Shown here: piece after piece, positions 45,069 through 53,843 of the stretch
How the letters are laid out: every line of letters begins with the position of its first letter
Position numbering within the stretch: the stretch's first letter is position 1
Assembly: GCF_019511525.1 (NCBI RefSeq)
Contig: NZ_JAEUAT010000001.1
Coordinates: 62,001-126,000, forward strand
Source of the DNA: Rhizobium cauense
GTDB lineage: Bacteria; Pseudomonadota; Alphaproteobacteria; Rhizobiales; Rhizobiaceae
Reading direction: 5' to 3'
Length of the DNA: 64,000 nucleotides
Notes under the pieces: generated by a model
What the model saw: only the letters and a program-made list of their open reading frames with translations
Databases searched by the model: none
What the model was told of the DNA's origin: nothing
Translations under genes and position numbers: made by a program

Positions 45069-45228
45069 CTTGGATCCTCGGGTCAAGCCCGAGGATGACG
45101 AAGAGAGGGCAAGAGCGACGATGCCCAAAGTGGCCCCGGAGCGAGCGCTATCAAAGCACGACCTCGCTTTTTGCACCACGGACACACCCACCCGCTTCGT
45201 CATCCTCGGGCTTGACCCGAGGATCCAG
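45069..45228 (-). repeat. Right repeat module, inverted copy
   Basis: Palindromes at 45074-45096 and 45202-45224 with the same 9-base arms as the left module. Inside, CACGACCTCGCTT (45157) and TGCCCAAAGT (45122) are the exact reverse complements of left-module segments, both within 2 bases of the same offset. Confidence 0.8.
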
Positions 45229-45311
45229 ACACGGCGGTCACAGACTACGGCTCAACAGACAGCGAGATATCGTACTCCCTTCGTACCCGCCGCCCCCAAC
45301 GCAAAAGCCCC

Positions 45312-46427
45312 TCATTTCCCGTCGATTGACGCCGCGATCCGCTGCGCCTCAATTCCGATCTCGCGAAAAAGGCCTGTCGACACGGTGTTGAAGCCGCAAA
45401 AATAGAGACCGTCGTTTGCCGGCTGAAGCTGCCCGCGGCCCGGGCGGTCGGAGCCGGCAAATCTCTCTTCGAAATCCGGGAGCAGCGCCTCCAGCGCCGG
45501 CCGGTATCCGGTCGCCAGAACAATCGCGTCGAAGACATCCGAGCGACCATCGACAAAATGCACCCGCCGACCCTCTGACTTTGCGACCCCGGGAAACACC
45601 CGGATATCGCCCGACCTGATCCGTTCCACGGTACCGATGTTGATCAGAGGCGTGCGGCCGCGCTCCACGATCGTCGTCAGCGGCCCCTTCGCCGCCCTTT
45701 CCAGGCCGAACTTCACGAGATCCCCGAAACGCAGGCTGAGGATCGGCGCATTCACCGCATCGACCACCCGATAAGGGAAAAGCTGCTGGGCGATGGCGAT
45801 GCTTGCGGTCGTCAATCCGAACAGCTCGAGGGGGACGATATTGACCGGGCCGCGCACCGACATGCCGACCTCAAGGCCAGCCTCTGCGCACTCGAGCGCG
45901 ATCTCGCCTGCCGAGTTGCCGAAGCCGACGACGAGGACGCGCTCCGCCGCAAGCTCTGCTGCGTTCCTGAACTCGGAGGAGTGCAGAAGCTTGCCCGCAA
46001 ACAGCTCCCGCCCCTCCCAGTTCGGCCTTATCGGCACGTTCGCAAGCCCGGTCGCGACAATGACGTTTCCCGCCTCGAAGACCTCGTCGGAAGCCTCGAC
46101 GATCCAGTTCTTCTCCTTGCGGATCGCCGTCACGCACACACCAAACTTCACCTCGACGTCGTTCGAGACGCCATAGACCTCGAGATATTCAATCACCTGC
46201 AGTCGCGACGGATACCTTGGAAAATGCCGCGGCATCGGCATTCCCGGCAGAGCCGAGTGCATCTTGTGGGTGTGCAGTCGAAGACGGTCATAGTGGCGAT
46301 GCCAGGAGGCGGCGAGCGTATCGCCTTTCTCCAGCACCAGAAACGACCGTCCCCGGGCGCGCAGAGCAGCGGCGCAGGCCAATCCCGCGGGTCCCGCACC
46401 GATGATGATTGTCTCTGCATCCGTCAT
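45312..46427 (-). CDS. Flavin-containing monooxygenase, YUCCA-like
   Basis: A 371-residue two-dinucleotide-fold flavoprotein. FAD site IIGAGPAGLACA, the FMO fingerprint FAGKLLHSSEF (FxGxxxHxxxF), the NADPH site VVGFGNSAGEIALE and the ATGYRP motif are all present. The segments YDRLRLHTHK, FPRYPSRLQVIEYLE, KGPLTTIVERGRTPLINIGT and IRSGDIRVFPGV follow the plant YUCCA auxin enzymes closely, which convert indole-3-pyruvate to auxin. The substrate here is unproven. GAGG precedes the ATG at 46427. It is 44 bases after the VOC gene on the same strand, probably in one transcript. Confidence 0.88.
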   Translation of the reverse strand: MTDAETIIIGAGPAGLACAAALRARGRSFLVLEKGDTLAASWHRHYDRLRLHTHKMHSALPGMPMPRHFPRYPSRLQVIEYLEVYGVSNDVEVKFGVCVTAIRKEKNWIVEASDEVFEAGNVIVATGLANVPIRPNWEGRELFAGKLLHSSEFRNAAELAAERVLVVGFGNSAGEIALECAEAGLEVGMSVRGPVNIVPLELFGLTTASIAIAQQLFPYRVVDAVNAPILSLRFGDLVKFGLERAAKGPLTTIVERGRTPLINIGTVERIRSGDIRVFPGVAKSEGRRVHFVDGRSDVFDAIVLATGYRPALEALLPDFEERFAGSDRPGRGQLQPANDGLYFCGFNTVSTGLFREIGIEAQRIAASIDGK

Positions 46428-46471
46428 TAGGGCCTCGAAGCGGCCAGAAGCCTGCGCCGATAAAAAGTGGA

Positions 46472-46945
46472 CTAGCCGCGCCGGGCCGCTTCGATCGCCG
46501 CGACGTCGATCTTTCTCATGGTCATCATCGCATCGAAGGCGCGCTTGGCCTCGTCGCCGCCGACCGCCAGCGCCTCGGTCAGCACACGCGGCGTGATCTG
46601 CCAGGACAGGCCCCATTTGTCCTTGCACCAACCGCACTCGCTTTCCTGGCCGCCGTTGCCGACGATCGCGTTCCAGTAGCGGTCGGTTTCTTCCTGGTCG
46701 TCGGTCGCGATCTGAAACGAGAAGGCTTCGCTGTGCTTGAACGCCGAACCGCCGTTCAGGCCAATGCAAGGGATGCCGGCAACGGTGAATTCAACCACCA
46801 GCACGTCTCCCTGCTTGCCGTCCGGATAGTTTCCGGGCGCACGAATGACGGCACCCACTGCGCTGTCGGGAAAGGTTTCCGCGTAGAAGCGGGCGGCTGT
46901 CTCGGCATCCTTGTCGTACCACAGGCAGATCGTGTTCTTGGCCAT
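46472..46945 (-). CDS. VOC superfamily (PhnB/3-demethylubiquinone-like) protein
   Basis: A 157-residue glyoxalase-fold protein with the typical NTICLWYDKDAETAARFY start, ESECGWCKDKWGLSWQITPRVL motif and a C-terminal MMTMRKIDVAAIEAA helix. The family is often misnamed methyltransferase; the reaction is unknown. AGGA lies eight bases before the ATG. It precedes the monooxygenase gene in a likely two-gene unit. It shares its architecture with the broken gene at 38549-39021. Confidence 0.85.
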   Translation of the reverse strand: MAKNTICLWYDKDAETAARFYAETFPDSAVGAVIRAPGNYPDGKQGDVLVVEFTVAGIPCIGLNGGSAFKHSEAFSFQIATDDQEETDRYWNAIVGNGGQESECGWCKDKWGLSWQITPRVLTEALAVGGDEAKRAFDAMMTMRKIDVAAIEAARRG

Positions 46946-47012
46946 TCCCAGATCCTTTCACTCTTGGCTTGCCTTTCCTGCCTGACATAAGAGGCAAGCC
47001 GCCTTTCTCCAG

Positions 47013-48422
47013 CTAGGGCGCGTCGATTTTGACGACATCGGCCAGAATCCATTTCTTGTCGAAGAACTCCTTCGTCGGACCATAGGCGCGGAACATCAGC
47101 TCGAACCCTCGTTTCGGATCGGTCGGCACCCAATTGGCGTCCTTGCCCTTCGGCGCCTTGGGACCGAAATAGAGATCGACGGAGCCGTCGCTGTTTTTTG
47201 CGAGATCGGGGATCTGCGACGAGCGGCTGGCGCGCGACACGTTCTTGATCAGCGCATGAGTCTGCCGGTCATAGGCCGTCACCGACCAATACTGCTGAAC
47301 GGGAACATTGGCGGGCACATTGAGGCGATAGGTCTTGCTGCCGTCGAAGCCATCGCCGTCCTTGTCACGGATCGAGATCGAATAGAACTGACCGGCCCCG
47401 AGTCTCTTGATGCCGATATAGGCGTAGCTGTAGGTAACGCCGCGATCGTCGACCGGATAGGCATCCGGCTCATCGAAGTTGGCTTGTCCAGCCTTGATGA
47501 GATCTGGATAGGTCGGGAATGTCCACCGGCTGCTTTCGGTAAAGAACGGCGGCAGGCCGGCATCGTATTTTGCCTCCAGCAGTGTCTCTGCCTCCTTGAT
47601 ACCCTTGGTCAGCAAGGATTTCGTGTGCTGATCCGGCTCAAACGGCTTACCCTTCTCGATTCCGAGGGACTTCAACTGATCGATCATCACGCGGTCGCGG
47701 GCAATCCAGGGCTCTTCCTGGACGACGCGATTCAGGTTGTCGAAGAAGCTTTCGTCCCATCTGATCGTGGAGTCGAAGACGATATCCTTCACGTCGGAGA
47801 AAACGGTCTCCGGCGGATTGCCCGCAGCCGACAGCGGGTAGACCTTGAGCTTCTTTCCGTAATCGATGGAGGCCTGGACGTCGGCATCGCCATGGCTCGC
47901 CAGGTTCGAACGAAGCAGCATGTAGCCGCCGTAGACTTCGGACTGCAGCGGAATGAACCCGTCCGGAAGCTTGTCCTTGTAGCCAGGCGGCAGGACCACG
48001 AACTTGCCGCCCTTGCCCTTGTCGACGCCATGAAGGCCGGCGTCTTCCAGCGGCAATTGCCAAGCGGTGACAATGTTGGCGTTGAAGGAAGCGTCGCTTT
48101 CGGCTGGCGGCAGCTCGAGAACGACAGGGCCGTCCTTCGTGGTGAAGAAAACCATGAAGTACAGGGCATCAGGATTGGGCGTCAGCGTCTGGTTTCGCCA
48201 ATCCAGCGGGCGGCCCCAGTAAATGACCTGCCCGATCTTCCCCGGCGTCTTGCCAAGCATTTCCTGCCGCATCAGGTCGTAATTGACCACAGGTATTCCC
48301 CAGACGACCGCCTGCACCGCCTTGCGCTCTATCTCCTGATCGAACGCCTGCCGCGCCGCCTTGTCGGCAGAAAGTGCGGGACCGGCGAGCAGCAATGTGC
48401 ACAGTAAAGCGATGAACCTCAT
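47013..48422 (-). CDS. DUF1254/DUF1214 secreted protein (copy 2)
   Basis: A 469-residue paralogue of the protein at 11097-12593, with a signal peptide (cleaved near PALSADK), DUF1254 with QTLTPNPDALYFMVFF and DUF1214 ending in FFDKKWILADVVKID. The paralogues have diverged widely, so this is not a recent duplication. GGAGG lies nine bases before the ATG at 48422, and the shared 20-base site lies 59 bases farther. Function unknown; probably periplasmic. Confidence 0.88.
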   Translation of the reverse strand: MRFIALLCTLLLAGPALSADKAARQAFDQEIERKAVQAVVWGIPVVNYDLMRQEMLGKTPGKIGQVIYWGRPLDWRNQTLTPNPDALYFMVFFTTKDGPVVLELPPAESDASFNANIVTAWQLPLEDAGLHGVDKGKGGKFVVLPPGYKDKLPDGFIPLQSEVYGGYMLLRSNLASHGDADVQASIDYGKKLKVYPLSAAGNPPETVFSDVKDIVFDSTIRWDESFFDNLNRVVQEEPWIARDRVMIDQLKSLGIEKGKPFEPDQHTKSLLTKGIKEAETLLEAKYDAGLPPFFTESSRWTFPTYPDLIKAGQANFDEPDAYPVDDRGVTYSYAYIGIKRLGAGQFYSISIRDKDGDGFDGSKTYRLNVPANVPVQQYWSVTAYDRQTHALIKNVSRASRSSQIPDLAKNSDGSVDLYFGPKAPKGKDANWVPTDPKRGFELMFRAYGPTKEFFDKKWILADVVKIDAP

Positions 48423-48481
48423 GGTGGCATTCCTCCGATCCTGATGCGTCTTGCGGAGTGAAGGCCTAAGACGCGCAAATC

Positions 48482-48501
48482 GGAAGTACGTTACGGTAAA
48501 T
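48482..48501 (-). promoter_or_regulatory. 20-base site shared by both DUF1254 genes
   Basis: Exact reverse complement of the 20 bases at 11000-11019, 59 bases upstream of the second DUF1254 gene and in the same orientation to it. The sequence after it (AC-TTCC-then-ATTT) also stays partly similar, so the conserved block may be a little longer. Confidence 0.6.
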
Positions 48502-48848
48502 CGGCCCCGCAAAAGACGGCCGCCATCAATCCTCTCAACAGCTTGACGGCGCGATTTTCCCCGCTCCCCAGCCCCGTGCCTACAATCCTTTCGCTTCCGT
48601 CGCCGGAGTGTTTCGCGAGACGTTCGCGGGCAGGCGGGAGCCGGCGCCCTGTCTGAAGCTGTAACGTGCAGTTAACGGCAGGGAGGCGAAAGCCGGGCAT
48701 CGGGGTCAAAGCCGCTGCCGTCACAAGTCTCCCCCGGATGTTCCAGCACCCGGTTTGGTTCAGCCATGCAAGTCGGGGCAATTAAGCCCTGACGCAGCGA
48801 GACGAGGCGATCGCCTGAAGGACCGGAAGTCCTCAAGAACGCCGAAGG

Positions 48849-48903
48849 CCACGCAAATGCGGAGCCACCATAAACTAACCAGCGAGGTTCCGCATTTGCG
48901 TGG
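48849..48903. repeat. Perfect 15-bp-arm inverted repeat
   Basis: Arms CCACGCAAATGCGGA (48849-48863) and the exact complement (48889-48903) around a 25-base loop, 57 bases before the Cys-rich hypothetical gene. The surrounding 537-base gap between the DUF1254 gene and that gene holds nothing else recognisable except the 20-base site. It could be a leader hairpin, a terminator or the relic of an insertion. Confidence 0.75.
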
Positions 48904-48959
48904 GCTCTCCAGATCGATGGGTTGAAACATGGCAGTGAAGCTGTCGTGGAGGAAGACGC

Positions 48960-49436
48960 ATGGCCAGCAGACTGTTTCTGAAAAGACTTCTCGCGCTTCC
49001 GGTGACCGAGGTACTTGCCGTCGTCGAGGCCATGAACTGGGAGGACGGCGGGCTCGTCGCGGATGAGGAAAGGCACCGTCCGGGCGCATGCGTGATCACG
49101 CGGCTTGCCGCCAGCGAATGCGGCTTCTGGAAGGATTGCCCCGTCTCGGCCTGCCGACGGGCGCGCGCATGCCGAGGCAGATTGACCGCCGCTCAGCTGC
49201 AGCCGGATGCCGGTTACCACCGCCTCTTTCCGCCCTGCACGCGTGCCGAGGAGGATCGGCGCCAGGAGATCCTCCGTATGATGGGCACGATGCAGCAGAC
49301 GGCGGCCGACGACACGGAGGAGTTCATCGATCTGGAACGACGCCTTGCGGATGCGGCCCGGCAGCAGCCGGACCTCAGGCCAAGGCTCAGTGCTTTTCCT
49401 GGTCGGTACGGCCTTCCGGCCGCGCCGAAATGCTGA
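48960..49436 (+). CDS. Cys-rich conserved hypothetical protein
   Basis: A 158-residue protein with a cysteine cluster, ECGFWKDCPVSACRRARACRG at residues 53-73 without its final residues, and a later FPPC near 92; the CxxxxxCxxxCRRARxC spacing suggests a metal site or disulphide knot. The C-terminal half is helical and charged. GGAGG lies about eight bases before the ATG. I do not recognise a named family, although the RRARxC pattern recurs in rhizobial short proteins. Confidence 0.6.
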   Translation: MASRLFLKRLLALPVTEVLAVVEAMNWEDGGLVADEERHRPGACVITRLAASECGFWKDCPVSACRRARACRGRLTAAQLQPDAGYHRLFPPCTRAEEDRRQEILRMMGTMQQTAADDTEEFIDLERRLADAARQQPDLRPRLSAFPGRYGLPAAPKC

Positions 49437-49491
49437 TGGCGAACGATGACCGGACCTCGCAAGGGCACAGAAGGCGTGCGCCGCTATGCCG

Positions 49492-51114
49492 TCAGCTGCG
49501 CAGACCAGGTGCCTCGTAGCCGGTGCGCTCGACGTATTCCGTGTAGCCGCCGCCATATTGGTGGATGCCGTCGGGCGTCAGTTCCAGCACGCGGTTGGAG
49601 AGAGCCGCCAGGAAATGCCGGTCGTGCGAGACGAAGAGCATGGTGCCCTCGTATTGCGACAGCGCCTTGATCAGCATTTCCTTGGTGTCGAGATCGAGGT
49701 GGTTGGTCGGCTCGTCCAGCACCAGCAGGTTCGGCGGATCGAAAAGCATCTTGGCCATCACGAGCCGGGCTTTCTCGCCACCGGACAGAACACGGCATTT
49801 CTTCTCGACATCGTCCCCGGAAAAACCGAAGCATCCGGCGAGCGCTCTGAGCGGCGCCTGTCCGGCCTGGGGAAAGGAATCTTCCAGCCATTCCAGCACG
49901 GTGCGCTCACCATCCAGGAGATCCATCGCGTGCTGCGCGAAGTAGCCCAGCTTGACGCTGGCGCCGAGTGCGACGCTACCCTGATCCGGCTCGGTGGAGC
50001 CTGCCACGAGTTTCAGCAGGGTCGACTTGCCGGCGCCGTTGATGCCCATGATGCACCACCGCTCCTTGCGGCGCACCATGAAGTCCAGCCCTTCATAGAT
50101 GGTGCGGCTGCCGTACTTCTTGTGGACGTTCTTCAGGTTGATCACGTCTTCGCCAGAGCGCGGCGCCGGAAGGAAGTCGAAGGCGACGGTTTGACGACGC
50201 TTCGGCGGCTCGACGCGGTCGATCTTTTCCAGTTTCTTGACGCGGCTCTGCACCTGCGAGGCATGCGAGGCGCGCGCCTTGAAGCGCTCGATGAACTTGA
50301 TTTCCTTGGCGAGCATCGCCTGCTGGCGCTCGAACTGCGCCTGCTGCTGCTTCTCGTTCTGCGCCCGCTGCTGTTCGTAGAAGCCGTAGTCGCCGGAGTA
50401 GCTGTTCAACGAACCGGCGTCGATCTCGATGATCTTGCCGACGATGCGGTTCATGAACTCGCGGTCGTGCGAGGTCATCAGAAGTGCGCCGTCGTAGGTC
50501 TTCAGGAAATCTTCCAGCCAGATCAGGCTTTCCAGGTCCAGGTGGTTGCTCGGTTCGTCGAGCAGCATGACATCAGGGCGCATCAGGAGAATGCGGGCGA
50601 GCGCCACGCGCATCTTCCAGCCGCCCGACAGCCCGCCGACATCGCCATCCATCATTTCCTGGGTGAAGCTCAAGCCCGCCAGCACCTCGCGCGCACGCCC
50701 CTCGAGCGCGTAGCCGTCCAGCTCTTCGTAGCGCGCCTGGACTTCGCCGTAGCGCTCGATAATCCGGTCCATTTCGTCGAGTTTGTCCGGATCGATCATT
50801 TCCGCTTCGAGTTCGCGCAGTTCAGCTGCCACGACGCTGACGGGGCCGGCGCCTTCCATGACCTCGGCCACAGCGCTACGGCCTTCCATCTCGCCCACAT
50901 CCTGATTGAAGTAGCCGATCGTCACGCCCTTTTCGGCGGCGACCTGACCTTCATCGGGCTGCTCCTGTCCCGTGATCATGCGAAAGAGCGTCGTCTTGCC
51001 GGCGCCGTTCGGGCCGACGAGACCGATCTTCTCGCCTCTGTTGAGGGCTGCGGAGGCTTCGATGAAAAGGATGCGGTGGCTGTTCTGCTTGCTGATATTC
51101 TCGATACGAATCAT
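49492..51114 (-). CDS. ABC-F family ATPase (ribosome-associated)
   Basis: A 540-residue soluble protein with two ABC ATPase domains and no membrane domain: Walker A GPNGAGKTT and GINGAGKST, signatures LSGGWKMR and LSGGEKARL, Walker B LLDEPSNHLD and VLDEPTNHLD. The acidic, Gln-rich linker of about 60 residues between the domains (YEQQRAQNEKQQQAQF) is the ABC-F arm that reaches the ribosomal P-site region. It is of the YbiT/Uup/EttA kind; which paralogue cannot be told here. The ribosome site before the ATG is weak. Confidence 0.92.
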   Translation of the reverse strand: MIRIENISKQNSHRILFIEASAALNRGEKIGLVGPNGAGKTTLFRMITGQEQPDEGQVAAEKGVTIGYFNQDVGEMEGRSAVAEVMEGAGPVSVVAAELRELEAEMIDPDKLDEMDRIIERYGEVQARYEELDGYALEGRAREVLAGLSFTQEMMDGDVGGLSGGWKMRVALARILLMRPDVMLLDEPSNHLDLESLIWLEDFLKTYDGALLMTSHDREFMNRIVGKIIEIDAGSLNSYSGDYGFYEQQRAQNEKQQQAQFERQQAMLAKEIKFIERFKARASHASQVQSRVKKLEKIDRVEPPKRRQTVAFDFLPAPRSGEDVINLKNVHKKYGSRTIYEGLDFMVRRKERWCIMGINGAGKSTLLKLVAGSTEPDQGSVALGASVKLGYFAQHAMDLLDGERTVLEWLEDSFPQAGQAPLRALAGCFGFSGDDVEKKCRVLSGGEKARLVMAKMLFDPPNLLVLDEPTNHLDLDTKEMLIKALSQYEGTMLFVSHDRHFLAALSNRVLELTPDGIHQYGGGYTEYVERTGYEAPGLRS

Positions 51115-51394
51115 GTCTGCGTGGAATCCGAAAGCGTTGCTATGCCCCTCGATGGCGCTGGCCGGGGCGTTTTGCGGCTCTCGCTAGCACGTTCACCGCG
51201 TCATGGCCAATCCCAGGCCGTACAGAGAAGCCTAAATCCGGAAAATGAAGCTCGTTTGAAGGCTGGGCGGAACTGCAACGGTCGGCAGAACTTTTCCACA
51301 ATACGCCTTCGCCACTTGATCAGTCGATCAGCGATCAATTATGCGTTATCAGCGCGCCGGCAGGCGTTTCGCATATTTCGGGGATTGTCACATC

Positions 51395-52027
51395 ATGGAA
51401 ATTTTCACCTCTGCCGGGTTGCTGGCACTTCTGCAGGTCATTCTCATCGACCTCGTGCTTGCCGGCGACAACGCCGTCGTCATCGGCCTTGCCGCTGCAG
51501 GACTGCCGGCCGACCAGCGCAAGAAGGCGATCCTCGTTGGTATTCTTGCCGCCACGGTGCTGCGTATCGCTCTTGCCAGCGTCACGGTGCAGCTACTCGA
51601 AATCATCGGCCTGTTGCTGGCCGGCGGCATCCTGCTTCTCTGGGTCTGCTGGAAGATGTGGCGCGATCTGCGCAACGGGAGCGGCGCAGCCGAGGGGACC
51701 GAAGGCGGCGTGGCGGCGCCGAGGAAAACCTTCTTCCAGGCCGCCAGCCAGATCGTCATTGCCGACGTCTCGATGTCGCTCGACAACGTGCTTGCGGTCG
51801 CGGGGGCTGCCCGCGAACATCCGACGGTCCTCATCATCGGCCTGATCCTCTCGATCGCGATGATGGGTATCGCGGCGAACTTCATCGCGCGCCTGCTCAA
51901 CCGCTACCATTGGATCGCTTACCTTGGTCTCGCCATCATTACCTACGTGGCGTTGAGCATGATCTATCGCGGCTCGCTGGAAGTCTGGCCGCACCTGGCG
52001 CCGGTCGCCGCTGCCGCCCTGGGCTGA
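51395..52027 (+). CDS. TerC family membrane protein (YjbE type)
   Basis: A 210-residue TerC-family inner-membrane protein with seven or so spans. The metal-binding acidic motifs lie in LIDLVLAGDNAVVIGLA and VIADVSMSLDNVLAVAG. Homologues export Mn2+ or protect secreted enzymes by metal transfer. The start at 51395 (MEIFTSAG) is the conserved one. I checked upstream for a yybP-ykoY Mn riboswitch and did not see a convincing one. Confidence 0.9.
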   Translation: MEIFTSAGLLALLQVILIDLVLAGDNAVVIGLAAAGLPADQRKKAILVGILAATVLRIALASVTVQLLEIIGLLLAGGILLLWVCWKMWRDLRNGSGAAEGTEGGVAAPRKTFFQAASQIVIADVSMSLDNVLAVAGAAREHPTVLIIGLILSIAMMGIAANFIARLLNRYHWIAYLGLAIITYVALSMIYRGSLEVWPHLAPVAAAALG

Positions 52028-52050
52028 TCCGACAACGTTCGAATGGCCCC

Positions 52051-52644
52051 TCAGGGGCCGTTCACCAACTGCAGGACGAGGCGGCGGATGTTGCCGCCCT
52101 CGCTCATCTCCAGCTTGTCGAAGTCGCGGCCCTGTTGTCGCTGTCGCGCCGAGAGTTCGCCGAGCCGCTTCGTCAGTTCGACCCGGATCTTGCGGCAGTC
52201 CGGGTCATTGTCGGCGGAAAAGCCAACGCTCATCGCCTCGATATCCCGGACCATCTGCGTGATGTAGTCCCCGTGCACCCGCTCATGCGTTTCGATGCCT
52301 GTAATGAACGTCGCCCAGCTTGCCTGAACGGGCGCAGGAAGCTTCGCGGCGGGTTTCGGCAGCGTATAGGTGATGATGAGCTTCGGCCGGGCAACGGCCA
52401 GTACGCAGGCGTTCCCGCGATGCTCGTATTTTCTGGTCCAGGTCAGCTTGAACGTCGTATGCGCCACCGCGCGGCTGACGCCCAGCTGGGGGCCGCGCTC
52501 ACCGATGGAATTGTACAGCGCCGCGCCGGAGCTGCCGGTCACCGCATAGGTCTGTATCTGTTCGACCGGCTGCCATTCCGCTCGTGCCGTAACCGGCTGC
52601 AAAGCGCAGGCCACGAGCAACCAACCAACCCATCCTGCCTTCAC
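52051..52644 (-). CDS. DUF922 secreted zinc-protease-like protein
   Basis: A 197-residue exported protein (signal peptide cleaved near VTARAE) with the metalloprotease motif HERVHGDY (HExxH) near residue 120 in the setting usual for DUF922. The second histidine and a downstream Asp could complete the site. The start is GTG at 52644 with AGGGG seven bases upstream. It lies between the TerC gene and the TauE gene, with no evident link to either. Confidence 0.8.
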   Translation of the reverse strand: MKAGWVGWLLVACALQPVTARAEWQPVEQIQTYAVTGSSGAALYNSIGERGPQLGVSRAVAHTTFKLTWTRKYEHRGNACVLAVARPKLIITYTLPKPAAKLPAPVQASWATFITGIETHERVHGDYITQMVRDIEAMSVGFSADNDPDCRKIRVELTKRLGELSARQRQQGRDFDKLEMSEGGNIRRLVLQLVNGP

Positions 52645-52922
52645 GCGAATCCCCTGGACAATGAGGCTCAGACCCTAGTCGGCGGGCGCTTCGCATTCAA
52701 CCTGCGATCCGGGTGCAGCAATACGAAGTTTTGTCGAAACCTGCTGCTAACGGCCCGTCATAAAACCCAAAAAAAGCCTGATTATTCGAGAGCATCACGC
52801 TATCGGGCGGATTGCATGTCGCTTATCGAAATCCTCTGGCAACGATTTCACCGTATGATGCGCCATTCGAACGGGATGTAAGACGCCTGCCTGTGGGGGC
52901 AGTTCATAGATTGGGGTCTGCT

Positions 52923-53843
52923 GTGACAATCTATCTGCCTATCGCAGAATTGTCGGTGAACATCTTCATCATTCTCGGCATGGGGGCAGCCGTCGGCTTC
53001 CTCTCCGGAATGTTCGGTGTCGGCGGCGGCTTCCTGATTACACCGCTGCTGATCTTCTACAACATTCCCCCGGTCGTTGCAGTCGCCACCGGCGCCAACC
53101 AGGTCGTTGCTTCCTCCATATCGGGCGCCATCACGCATTTTCGGCGTGGGACGCTGGATGTGAAGCTTGGGACGGTGCTACTTGTCGGCGGCCTCACCGG
53201 CGCCACGGTCGGTATCTGGATCTTCTCCGTGCTGCGACAGATCGGCCAGCTCGACCTGATCATCTCGCTGCTCTACGTCATCTTTCTCGGCACCGTCGGC
53301 GGACTGATGCTGCTCGAAAGCGTCAACGCCATGCGGCGCGCGGCAAAGAACATCCCGCCGACACCGCGAAGACCCGGCCATCACCATTGGGTGCACAAAC
53401 TGCCGCTCAAGATGCGGTTCAAGAAATCGAAGATCTTCCTGAGCGTGATCCCCGTCATCGCGCTCGGCTTCGGTATCGGCATACTGACCTCGATCATGGG
53501 CGTCGGTGGCGGCTTCATCATGGTTCCGGCCATGATCTATCTCCTGCGGATCCCGACCAACGTGGTTGTCGGCACGTCGCTGTTCCAGATCATTTTCGTG
53601 ACCGCCTATACGACGGTCGTCCAGGCCGCGACGAACTTCTCGGTCGATATCGTGCTTGCGTTCATCCTGATGGTCGCCGGCGTCATCGGCGCGCAATATG
53701 GCGTGCGCGTCGGGCAGAAGCTGCGCGGCGAGCAGCTGCGTGCGCTGCTCGGGCTTCTCGTGCTTGCCGTCGGCCTGCGCCTCGCTGTTGCGCTTGTGGT
53801 GACCCCCGCCGATGTCTACTCCGTGGTCCTGGGGGCGAATTGA
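52923..53843 (+). CDS. TauE/SafE family sulfite/sulfonate exporter
   Basis: A 306-residue polytopic membrane protein with eight or so spans and the repeated signature GMFGVGGGFLITP and IMGVGGGFIMVP at the start of each half. The family moves sulfite, sulfoacetate or other organosulfur anions. The start is GTG at 52923 with GGGG seven bases before; an upstream TTG at 52812 adds only a non-conserved stretch. Its stop overlaps the next gene (TGATG), so the two are translated as a unit. Confidence 0.9.
   Translation: MTIYLPIAELSVNIFIILGMGAAVGFLSGMFGVGGGFLITPLLIFYNIPPVVAVATGANQVVASSISGAITHFRRGTLDVKLGTVLLVGGLTGATVGIWIFSVLRQIGQLDLIISLLYVIFLGTVGGLMLLESVNAMRRAAKNIPPTPRRPGHHHWVHKLPLKMRFKKSKIFLSVIPVIALGFGIGILTSIMGVGGGFIMVPAMIYLLRIPTNVVVGTSLFQIIFVTAYTTVVQAATNFSVDIVLAFILMVAGVIGAQYGVRVGQKLRGEQLRALLGLLVLAVGLRLAVALVVTPADVYSVVLGAN

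Larger units (their letters stand above)
44531..45228. mobile_element. GIY-YIG nuclease cassette between inverted repeats
   Basis: A 698-base unit: a repeat module of about 160 bases (44531-44693), the GIY-YIG gene, and an inverted copy of the module (45069-45228). It lies exactly between the 3' ends of the convergent FadB-type and monooxygenase genes. The symmetric layout and the nuclease at the centre suggest a small mobile unit. No target-site duplication was recognised. Confidence 0.55.

Noticed and set aside
51115..51394. yybP-ykoY manganese riboswitch before TerC
   Set aside because: Expected for some TerC genes, but the conserved helix and loop sequences were not found.
49486..52881. 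A 1131-codon plus-strand frame
   Set aside because: Spans the reverse of the ABC-F gene, then the TerC and DUF922 genes in other frames; no coherent protein.
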